64,000 nucleotides of DNA from Nectonema munidae (Eukaryota > Nematomorpha > Nectonematoida > Nectonematidae): the NCBI GenBank assembly GCA_030549495.1, contig JAUIRK010001056.1, positions 707,001-771,000 on the forward strand. Direction: 5' to 3'. The notes under the pieces are model-generated. The model saw only the letters and a list, made by a program, of their open reading frames with translations. It did not search any database and had not been told where the DNA came from. A program made the position numbers and the translations under genes. This document shows, piece after piece, positions 42,455 to 53,900 of this stretch; the first letter of the stretch is position 1; each line of letters opens with the position of its first letter.

Positions 42455-43700
42455 ATCTTCTTCTTCTTCTTCTTCTTCATCTACACCTTATCCCCTAGTT
42501 GGGGGTCGGTGGCTTTGATCCTTTCTCTCCACAATTTTCTGTTTAGTGCATCTTTTTCATCTAGCCCAAGCTCCTGGAGTTTTTCTTTTAGCCCATCTTT
42601 CCATCTTTTTCGCTGTCTTCCTCTGCTTCTTTTGCCCTCCACTCCTTTTTCCATCACTTGACGTACTGGATCCTCTTCTTTTTTCTTTAAAATATGTCCG
42701 TACCATCGCAACTTACTTCGCTCTGCTACCGCCAACACGCTTACCTCAACTCCTGTCCTTCTTCTAATTACTTCATTTCTTATTTTGTCTTTGAGAGTTT
42801 TCCTATTACCACTACCATTCGATGTTGACTTGCAATTTTTGCCTTTATATTTTTCATTTCCTATAATAAATTTGAGTTTTATTTCCTCAGCTACTATAAG
42901 TTATAATGTGTTCCTTTTTTCCAATATTTTGTATTATAAACATACAACTCTCTTCTTTGTGCCATAACTAAGATTTTTCTTCTTCACTTTTTTTTCATAA
43001 CCATATCCTCAATGTAGGGACTAGAGCCACAATGGTTGTTAGGGTGTACCTCTCAGCTTAACAGTTGAAGGTCAGGGTTCGATCCCCAAGGCTCCCAACT
43101 CTAAAAACAAATTCACAAAAACTGTGATTAACCATCTCAAGCATAATGCGAGCATATTGCCTTACGGCTGAAAGTGCTTTGATATCTCCAACCAACCAAC
43201 CAATGTAGGGGGACCAGTAGCCATTTCTTTTTTTTCTACCTGACCATTTAAATCAGCTCTAATTAATAAAATTTCATTTTCCATCCCTTTATAAATTAAC
43301 TAATCCAAATCTTAAATAAAAGTCTCTTTCTCTTCTTCTTTATAACTTGAGGTACATACGCTGATACAATCAATATTATCTCGTTATCTCCTCTAATCTA
43401 GATTGAAATTAATCTGTCTTTGTTTCTCCTTACTTCAAAAACATTTTTTTAGCTCTCTGAAAAAAATAATTCTACTCCTTATTTATTTGGCCAGTAGAAA
43501 AAAACTTATAACCTCGGCCAATTTCTCTTGTTGCTTTACCTCTCCATTTTCTTTTTTATTTCTTTTGCAATCTCGTTTCCTTTCTTTTTCATGGAACTTA
43601 TATTCCACCTTACTGTCTAAATTTCTTCCTCTTTTTAAAACTTCCAGATAAAGCTGTACATTTACCCTTTTTACGATTGACATAATCTACTTTCATTTTT
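42455..43700 (-). pseudogene. RTE-like LINE remnant C with GAA-repeat tail
   Basis: The 3' part is one clean minus-strand frame (42790-42481). It gives LKDKIRNEVIRRRTGVEV, then ERSKLRWYGHILKKKEEDP, GKRSRGRQRKRWKDGLKEKL and KLWRERIKATDPQLGDKV, and ends in a stop. The stop is followed by a (GAA)n tail (42455-42480), the usual microsatellite end of RTE elements. Endonuclease pieces occur further upstream (43420-43230): IILIVSAYVPQV and NEILLIRADLNGQV, the latter matching 'GGDLNGHVG'. Most of the reverse transcriptase is missing, and SINE family 2 is inserted at 43022-43199. Confidence 0.7.
43022..43199 (+). repeat. SINE family 2 with target duplication, inside LINE C
   Basis: It is almost identical to the copy at 17106. 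It is flanked by the direct repeat CAATGTAGGG(G)AC at 43010-43022 and 43201-43213. The B-box is GGTTCGATCCCC and the tail ACCAACCAACC. LINE-type target-primed insertion is inferred from the variable duplication length. Confidence 0.85.
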
Positions 43701-44979
43701 TCGTAGGTATATAGGGGCAGCCGCTGAGTACTTTGGGCTAAACCCCGGCTATAATTGTTTTGACATATTTTACCAAAAGGATGCTCTTCCCGACCCTAAC
43801 TATATGTAATCAAAGTTTGAAAACTTTTAACCTTTATTCAATCAAACGTATAGCCACAAGGCATAAGGAATTTTAGACCAGAGTTATTTTCTCCAAGAAT
43901 ATCCAAAGCTAAAGAGGGTGTTCTAGCCGAAGCTACATCTTAAAGTACTTAGTACTCGCTTGCTTTCATCTCTAAAATCATTTAGTTTGAAAATAACTCC
44001 GCAAATGAGGCGGATTTAGAGATCTGCTTCTAAAGCTTTCTTTATGAGACATTTTATCTACAATAAGAACTTATCCTATATTCTATGTCTCACCATTAAC
44101 AGCTTAATTATTATATTAACTAAAAACAAAAATAAGGTGTTTATGAATTTATTTAGAAAAACAAAAGTAATTGGTTATTAATATTATATTGTAAAAATTG
44201 TTGATTTTTTTTATTTTGGACATCAAGTGGGAATGATTTATCCTGTTTCATGTTATTTTTCTTCAAAAAAATATGAATAAAAAACTAAATTGCATTATTC
44301 TTTGATAAGTATGTAGTTGATAAAATTAATTGATAAAATCAACTGTAAAGTCCTATCGATAGATTATGGAAGAAAGTAGTTTGAATATGATAGGAAAATG
44401 CATGTAAAGTTGTTGTAGATATGGTTGACAACTGATTGAAAACCCAGAACTTTTACTTTCCCACTGTCATTACACTAGCTCTATTCACAAATTTTTTTTT
44501 GTTTCTATTCACACAAAGTATAACTTTGAAATTTCGAAATTGTCTGAAGTGATACACAGTCCCAACTTTACACGCTCTTTCAATAAGAAAGCTATTAAGT
44601 CGATACTTATCCGAAAACTCTGAATCTTTACCTACAACAGTCTAATACTTTTTCACCCCCTTGTCCATCGTACTTTGTACCTTAGATTCTTCCATTATTT
44701 AACCTTTCTTATCTTTCTATTTGTTTCTTGTTTTTGTTTTTTTAAACAAATAAGCTGACATTCCTTCTTTTTTTAAACACCTTTTCTTATCTACAAGCAA
44801 ATGCGATCTTTCAAGACATTACGTCCTACAAGCTAAGTCAATCAAATCAAAAATCTTTATTAAACTTATGCTTCATTTATCAAAGTTCTAAAATGTCTAT
44901 TTTATCGAACAAAGAATTTAAAATATTGAAGCGAAAAAATTTCGCTATAAAATATATTTTTTAATGATATTAAATAATT
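43701..44979. other. 5' flank of the SLC3 gene; nothing recognised
   Basis: AT-rich DNA without a recognisable repeat or gene. The promoter and 5' untranslated region of the SLC3 gene should lie here, but no distinct element can be named. Confidence 0.4.
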
Positions 44980-47900
44980 ATGATTCCTAGTGATGATCGT
45001 GCTTATCATGAAGTATTGACATCAGAAGCATGTTCTGACTGTAATATAAAGCAAAACAGTCCAAAATCTGTTGATAAAAAATCAAAGTACAAAAATAAAA
45101 GCGAAAAATTTATTGGATTATCAAAAGAAGAACTTATAAAGTCTGATTCTGATCCTTTTTGGATAAAGACTAGATGGATATTATTCTTTTTATTCTGGGC
45201 AGTTTGGCTAAGTCTAGTGTTAATCATTGTTTATCTTATATTATATAGTCCTAAATGTGGAAGCATAAAGGATGGAGAACGTAATATGGTTATTTATCAA
45301 TTATGTCCTAGATCATTTATGGATTCGAATAGTGATGGCCTTGGAGACCTTAAAGGTTAATTTTTTTCTCATTATTTTTTCTGCTAATTGTAACTTATTT
45401 GTGATGTAGTGATTAAATCAGCATTGCTATTGTCTTTTTTGTTTGATTTGTATTGGTATTACCCTCTTTTTATTGTTTACCTATAGTACCAGTAGACAAA
45501 TTAAGGTTTTTTTTGTATAGCGCTTTGTACATATAACAGCCTTTTAATTAATGAAAGCTATTTTTAATTCATAAATCCAGTTACACAGTGGCGTATTAGG
45601 AGGGGGCCGTCCACCCTGTCTCACAAATTATATGTAATATCATCAAAAAAACTTAAACAGTAATGTATTAATAGTTTACTACACATTTTCTAATTTTTTA
45701 ATACCTGGTGCGCACATTTTCAAATAAAATTTTGAGAGAGGGTGTGAACTTTTTTTTTTATAATATTCAAAATTTATTATAAAAGAATTGTCCAATGAAC
45801 CAGTGGGGGATCCAGAAATCTTTTGTGGGGGGGGGGGGGGGGGGGGGGTATACTAATATTATCAAAATATTTTACACATTTTATTAGGGAAGAAATTTGA
45901 AAACGTATGTAAAATAAATGATTAAAATTATATTTGCTTTGAAAATCGATCAATGACTTCATCAATTTTGATTTCTATTTTAGGGTGGACTCCAACCTTA
46001 ATTTTTCTTGAATAGATTGCTGGTGGGGGGGGGGGGGGTATGCATCCCCTATCCCCCCTCTCGCTCCATCCCTGCAATGAACATACCACCTTTATTACCC
46101 AACTTTAAATTTGCATTTAAGCTCCCAATCCCACCATAACTGCACGGATTTTAAAGTTAAATAGTCTTTTTTGTAATGCTGATTGCATCACCACTAGCTC
46201 AGTGGTTCTCAAATCACTGCGTGTGGCCTGTGGACTGCGCTTTAGATAATACTGCCCTAGGAGAGCAGTTCTATGGGGAGCGAAAAGGGGCCATTCAATG
46301 TATCGTTTGCGAAACATATTGCACCCATATTGGGTCATTTGCGATTTTTGCCAATAAGTAACATTTAAAAGAATAAATAATTTAGTCGTTGAATTGAGTT
46401 TAACTATTTTTACTTCTTTTATTGCGTTTTAGGCATGATTTTATGGATATAAATGCCCATTTTTTAATGGCTTAAAAAAATGAAATATGACGCCTCATAC
46501 TTTAAATTTTGTTATACTGTCTTAACGTTTGGTTGGGAAGAGGAACCTAAGTGTCTTTTGTGTTCTGAAGTGTTAGCATCTACTTTTCTAAAGCTCAGCA
46601 AGTTAAAAAGACACTTGAAAATGAAGCACTCGAGTTCAGTTAACAATGCTATTGACTATTTTAAACATCACGCTGAACGATTGTACAAATCCAGATTTCA
46701 TAACAAGAATGTTTTTGCAAAACATTAAGTGTGGTTTCAAAGCCTTCTATAAAGTTTTAAAAATAACTGTTGTCAAATAGTCCCACAACATAGGAGAACA
46801 GTTGATATTACCTTACTCAAAAGATATTAAATGTGCTAAGAAGTTTTGAACTTGAAAAGTTGAAGCATATCTTTCTGTCAAACAATACCGTTAAGAGGCA
46901 ATTGCAGATGGTTTTATTGATTTGGAATTCGATTTTGAACTTTTTTTGCAATTCAACTTGATGAAACGAGGAATGCTGCAAACTTAGCGCAGTCTTGCGT
47001 TTATGTACAATATGTATATGACAAACACCTGGTAGACAAATTTTTGTTTTGCGAAACTCTTAGCAGTAAAACAACTGAAAGAGAAATATTTGACAAGGTG
47101 GGTAATTTTTTATAGCACATTATATTAAGCCAGAACATGCACTTCGAGTGTGTACTGATCGTGCTCTAGCAATTTCTTATTTTTCTAGTTTTCAGACTCT
47201 GCTTAAGTTAATATCTCCAGATGTAATTGGTACTCAGTGCGCTATTCATGGCCAAGCGGTAATAATGAAAATCATACCTGATGAGTTAAAAAATGTCCTC
47301 GATGAAGTAATTAAGACGGTAATTAAATAGTAATTAATTAGTAACGGGCTATTTCTATTTCCTTAGTGACGGGGAAGGGGGGTTTGACTTATTACTTATT
47401 GTTTTGCTTACAAATTCGCTATCAGCTTCTAAAATTAAAAATAAAAACTAGGATTTGTGGAGTTTGGGTGTTAAGCTGTTTTGGCTGGTTCGCTAATCGA
47501 TTTTTGCTTTATTTAGTTTTCTGAGTCTTCTCTTTAAATGTACAACGCAAAACTTAATCAATAAGTTACATTTTTTACGCCTTTTACTTGTGTTTTTTTT
47601 GCTTTTTTAATTTCAATCTCAATTTTTAGAATCGATTTCATGAAGTATTAAGATTCATATAAATTCAAGTATGCAAAAATTTGATGTTCATAGCAGCACA
47701 TTCAAAATCTCTTCGTTTGCAACAAAATATGCAGAAGATTGTAGTTTTTATTCTAAAACAAGTTTGTATTGTAAATTATGCGAGATAGAAGTAAAGTATG
47801 AAAGAACTTTCTTTGTTGAAAATCACCACTAATAAACATAAAAGATAGCTCAGCAATTTAACTGAAAATGAAAGTCTTGAATCATTTGTAAATCTCCTAT

Positions 47901-50900
47901 ACTCGTGTATACATATTACTCAAATATGTATACACGAGTATACGTGTACTCGATAGAAAATCTTTAATACATGTATACATATTAGTCCTTTGTATACGCA
48001 TTTCAGCTCTTTGATGAATTGCAAATATTTCAGGCAGACCAAAAGAAAGAGGTGGAGCAGTTGTTAAAGGAAATTCTAGAGCCATTTAAATGTAATGTTG
48101 CCTACTTTTATAGACGTATTCGAAGCTTTATAACCGCCAGCAATCACCTGGCAGAAATCACCATCATAATGCATACCAATGCTATCAAGGCTTTCCTTGA
48201 TAAGTGTTCACATCTAAAGTGCCACTCTTCATTCAGAAAATCAGTTTACCTTTGATAAAAATCTATAAAAAATTAAACTATGCATTGTTATGCTCAAAAA
48301 ATGAAGGATCGACGATTACACCCTGTCCAAATACGCCACTGCCATGGACATGGTGTGTAAACAAGATATATGAAGAGGTCATATATATAAAACTACAATA
48401 CGACATATGTACAGTCAAAACTGCTTAAAGATCAATAACTGCAAAATTCTGATTATTTTAACATGATACTGTTAACCTATTTTTCCTGCAACTTTTCTAT
48501 TCTGGCTGCAAAACAAGAGGTTGACGGATAGACGCCTCCAGGGTTGTGGAAGTCGCACGTTTTGAGAAGTAGTCGGAGTAGGAATATTGCGACTCTGACT
48601 TTGATTTTAAAAATAGTTATTTTCACATAAAAATAAATTCATAAACACTCACTCTCTTTAATGCCCAATGTTGCAAACACGCAACATAAGAATCTTTATC
48701 ATTTTGGTCAAACGTTATGCTTTTGCAACTCATAGAAAAAGGCTTAATTTTTTAAAAAATAATTTAGGATTAATTTAGTTTTTGAATGCTGTTTTGGCTT
48801 AAATGAAAAGGTTCTAGCTAGACAATAATTTGGAAATCTTTTTGTTGATAATGTAAGAAAGACACTAAACTAAAAATACAAAGTAATAAAACTTTTAATA
48901 AATTATTTTGAAGAAAATAGGTCAAACATTTTGCGTTGCAACATAAAGCAGAATTGTGTAAGATTCAGCTCACATCTTTCAATGGCATTCTAAAATCGAC
49001 ATTCACAAACAACCTTGAAGTATGGTACCTGTCATCACACTTTTAACATTAGTTATAGATAGAAAACTTACTAGCGAGTCAGTAATTTATAACTGATGTT
49101 TCTAAAGCAATTTTACATAACTTGAAGTTGGAGTCTCATAATATTTGAAACAGATTGCATAATTATAAATAGATGGGGTCATCGTTGTTAAAAATTATTA
49201 TACATAAATGGAGTTGCAGTCACAAAATCACAAATGAATGGAGTCGAAGTCGAAAAATTATAAATTAGTTGAGTCGGAATCGGAGTCGCAAAATTTTTTC
49301 CGAATCTGCAACTCTGCACTAGAGGCCTGTGGGGGAAGGGCCACTCGTGCGAGTTTGTCGGACCCACGCATAAATTGCTCGCGTTTGTTATTTGTTCAAA
49401 ACTTACCGCGGGGAGAGGGGGGTGTCGTTTGAATATTAGTAATGCGAGTTAACTTTTAAAATTGCGCGTATTTGCGAATTAATTCTTAAAAAATCGTATT
49501 ATTTAAAAGATATTCATTCATTCATAGTTCATATCTGATTGTATATAGTGTAATATCAAGAACATCACGATCACATCTCATACACACGCACACTGCCACT
49601 TTTACATCATCAAAGCTCCATTTGTTTCTTTAGTTGGTTAAAGTACATTTTTTGTTACGATATATTGAAGGAATTTTCCTACACTTTCTGTTGTTGCGCG
49701 TAATGTTTTATATTATAATGGCAACGAGTGCTGATAATAATGTGCGTGACTTCAGTCTTGCTGACCATTTTATTTCTGCAAACAGGTCAACAGAGCAAGA
49801 CTTAAAAAATTACCGAATCTACATAAAATAACCCTTTCGTGACCAGAAAAATCAGACGATATTTATTAACCCTCGCTTGACGGACTCAATGCTTTTTCGA
49901 CGCATCGGTCAGTTATTTAACAATAGCCAAAAATTTAACAAACAAAACTTTTACCAAATTTATATGTAAATATAGTAAAAAAAACAAGGAAAATAATGGT
50001 AAAATTTGATTTTTCTTAAGATAAGGTAAAAAAATTTATTTTGAATAAAAAGAATAAAACTGTACTTTTTTTGAAGATGGCGTTAAAATAAAACTAGCAA
50101 CAATTTGAGCATAACGTTTTTGAATGATTTTTACACACAGTGACTCCACATTTCTCACACCTTCTAGCTGTACGGCTTCTCTTCGAAATACATTTTGAGC
50201 AAGATGCTCTTTTTGATGATGAAGGCTGATTTTCAGTTGCTTGATCATACCCATAATATGCAAGTAAGTACTTTGTCTCCACCGGTAATTCAGACTGTTG
50301 GGCTCTCACTTTCATTGCTTCTTCACATAGATAAAAAGCAAGTCTTTTGATAAAATACTTTCTACCACTCTGTTTTGAAGATGGAAATTCATTAGGAGTG
50401 TTGAACCTTGCAATTATCCAGGTATTCATGACTGAAATATCCAGATAATTAGAAAACGCAGCATGTGTCCACTTACGATTAGGTTTATAAGACCTATAAG
50501 TTCTTATCATTTTGTTAGCAACGTCTACACCACATTTAGATTCGTTGTAAGCCAACAAACTTTCAGGTTTAGAGGCAACATTGCTGATTCTTACATTTTT
50601 ATGTTGTGAAGATAGAATATATACAGCCTTGAAGTTACGAGTAGCATGCTTTTTGGGTATATACGCTGATAAAGAAACGTAGTCTGAATAAATTGAAAGA
50701 CTCTCACATTCTTTTAACTTCAATGTTTTCAAGTGCTTTGGTCTGAATAGTGTTGGAACGAATCGTCTATTTGATGTAACTGTGCCGCACAAAGACAAGC
50801 TTTTTTGAGTACACCATACAGCAAGTTGATGACTTGTGAAGAATCTATCGGTATAGACGCCGCACCCAGTAGGAATATTGCTTTCTTGAATCATCTTTGG

Positions 50901-53900
50901 CAGATTTTGAAACTTGAGAAATAAGCTCTGTCCTCCAAACCGCTAACATATATTTCAGGCTTCAAAAAGTAGAAAAACTTTGCATCATTCAGGTGATAAA
51001 ACTTGATCCCATAGTGACCTGGCTTTTTGGGATCATATATTTTCAGATAACAATTACCTCTGAATGTTACTAATTGCTCATCAATCGTCACAGTGGAGTG
51101 TGGTGTCCAATAATAAGAAAAAATACTGAAAAAATGATCATGAATCTTTCGGATAGGACTCAATTTATCAGAAGCATCACGTTTTTCCTTGTCATCAAAT
51201 CGTAAAAAAACATGGACAAGGATAAACATATCTCGTCCAATAGAAGCTTTCAAAAATGGAGAACCAGATTTCGAGAATAATTCTGAAACTTTTATTTTTT
51301 GATCCCCATTTTGCCCAATATATATCAACGCTCCGAAATAGGATAATAGATGATGTAATTTGAACACTTTGTATGAGTGAAGTAGTTGTGCATATTTAGG
51401 ACACGGGGATCTAAAATTTGGGAAATAATTAAAATCCTATCTAAACAATTAAAAATCTTACTTATAGTTGGCTTCCATCTTGTGCAACGTTTTCGCATAA
51501 ATGTAGGAAATTAATTCAAAATTAAAAAAGTTTGAATATCGATAAAATGTCTTTCATATTTTTAGCCAATCCTTTAGGACCAGAAGGTTCCAGAACAATA
51601 TTTCGAATATTTAAGCTTTCAGGTCTCCCTGCTCCTTGATGTTTCGGGTCTCTAGTATACTCTGTTGCATCGGGAGCAACTAAAGTTTCAAGTAATTCCT
51701 CTTCACTTGTGTAAGAAGATATAGAAGAGTCGGTGTCTAAGCTATTGAAGGAGGAGAAGGAGTCAGTAGACAAAGAAGAAGAAGAAGACATCATAAAGGA
51801 AAGAAGAAAATCAATTTATTCCAAGTGAGAAAAAACGCACGGCTCAAGAAATAAGAAACAAGAGTTTGAGCGTGAAACAAAGTGATCAAAATGGTACTAG
51901 GTTTGAATAGTTGAGATCAGAAGTGAAGAAGTAAATTACATACATATATAAAATGTTTTTAAAATCGTTTATGATCATCCTTTATTGCTTATTATTCTTG
52001 ACAAATTGAAGAGAAACGTCATCACAACGCGTATTGATGTTGTTCATAGCTTCATATCTTTTATACAATAAACAAATCAATCCCAATAACAAATCTCATC
52101 ATGACATTGCCAAGTTTATTTATGACACGATATGTGGCATTTCAAATATAAAGATACTATGACGCAAATTTATCACAATTGTTCGATACCTTTCATCATA
52201 CCATTGCTCAATATTTATGGCATATGTCTTTGCATTACAAATTTGAAGTATTTATGACGTGAATCAATGAAAGAAATTATTTATGCTTTATACCAATTTT
52301 TGATACATTTACAGCAAAAAGTTGTAATATAAATTTTGTATGATATAATCACCAAAAAAAACAAAGTCCGGTTAAATAAAGAAAATTTACTTACAAATTA
52401 ATTTGTGAAAAAGAATGATTTTTCTCAACCGAAAAACTTTTTAATCGTTGCTATATATAAAAATTAATAATTATTATGCTAAGTACTATAGTAGCTTTTG
52501 AAATAATCTAACTCAAAATTTATGTTTTTTATACTAATTTCATAATAATATAGATGGCGTTAAATTAAAAATTAAAAACTTCCATAGATTTTTTAATATT
52601 TAGTTTTTATTTTGTTAAACAACAGAAAAACAACTATTAAATACTAAACTATATTAAAAAAAATTTGTAATCGTAATAGATAAGAAAAAAAAATTGGACA
52701 AAAATGTCATAGAGTCCGTCATCCGTGTTATATTTTATACGTCCGTCAAGCGAGGGTTAAAAAGCAGAAGATTCATATACAAAACTATTTGAAAAAGCAG
52801 ACGAAGGTAAAATTGTTTTATATATGATACGCTGGTCACGAAAGGGTTATAAAAAAGCAAACCTTCATTGATATTCTATTTTTAAACAGCACTATAAATA
52901 ATAAAACTTTGTTTTGAATCTAACATCATTTCAATGTATAAAAACAGTAGCATTTAAATTATATTTTTCTTTATCAAAATGAAATAGATATGCGTTAAGT
53001 TGGGCGGCTGAGGGTTTAAATTTAAAATTGCGGGTCTTAAAATGTTAAGTGCAGGGCGGTTGCTGGTTTTTTTAATTTTTTTTCGGAGCGACAGTCAGGG
53101 TTTCTGTTAACCCTTTGAGGACCAGAATTTTGAAGAATAATCGTCTGCTTTTTTTTCAATGGAATTTTGTATGTTGTAAGCAGACGATTATTATTTCTTG
53201 TTACACCGGTGTCATACTAAGCCTCAAAGGGTTAAGAACTACTGGTATATCAAATGCAATGCAATGCAATAAATTCTTAACAAATGTGCATATAAAAGAT
53301 TGAGAGAATTTAAATTTATTCAGAAGGAAGGCACTCCATATGTTTACAAAATTGAACATATTTTTTTTCATTTTTTTTAAAATACCTGAAAAAATGATGT
53401 TTTAATACTCAAAAAAATCCGACCCAACTCTTAAATTTCATTCAATACGACTCTCATTCCGATTCCTATTCCTTTAAAATTTTCCATTTCACTAACTTCT
53501 CTCTTCTGGTTTAATGAATACTGATTTAGCCTTTTTTGAGATTTGGAAACGTATTATATTTTGGTATTCTCCCATCACTAGTAAAAATCAGAGTTGCAGT
53601 GTCAGAGGGTAAAACCTCCAACTGTTGTACTTAAAATTGATCTCCCCACTTAGATTCCAATCTACATAAGCCCGAATCAAACTCCTAATACTCACAAAAA
53701 TTCGTACAAAATATTTGTATCGAGAAATAGCTTGCAAATTGTAAATCAGAGCCAGAGAAACTCTAATCTAACTAAAATTAAAACTCATTATTTTAATACA
53801 AATTTTTACCCGACTCCAACCTCCTCTCCTTCACAACCTTCGGTAAATCTGGTAAAAACGCATGCTTGCATATAGAAGACCAAGAGATGCTTTTTTTGTT

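Larger units (their letters stand above)
49827..52851. mobile_element. piggyBac MITE, subfamily C, interrupted by a piggyBac
   Basis: The left half (TAACCCTTTCGTGACCAG, 49828-49869) and right half (52757-52851, ending GCTGGTCACGAAAGGGTTAT) are inverse at their tips. Removed of the piggyBac, the MITE is about 133 bp, the size of subfamilies A and B. Confidence 0.75.
49321..53098. repeat. Repeat family D, copy 2, split by a piggyBac nest
   Basis: Sequence at 49321-49826 (GAATTAATTCTTAAAAAATC, TTTTACATCATCAAAGCTCC) and at 52852-53098 (AAAATGTTAAGTGCAGGGCGG) matches the two parts of 12958-13505 in order. About 3.0 kb of piggyBac-related DNA separates them. A 38-codon open frame (ATG at 49709) ends at the insertion point. 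Confidence 0.55.

Noticed and set aside
41596-43651. Several plus-strand hydrophobic open frames rich in Phe, Ser and Leu
   Set aside because: They are mirror images of Lys/Glu-rich LINE sequence on the minus strand.
49709-49831. Small open frame MATSADNNVRDFSLADHF...
   Set aside because: It looks protein-like but is short, ends at a transposon insertion and lies inside repeat family D; no homologue recognised.
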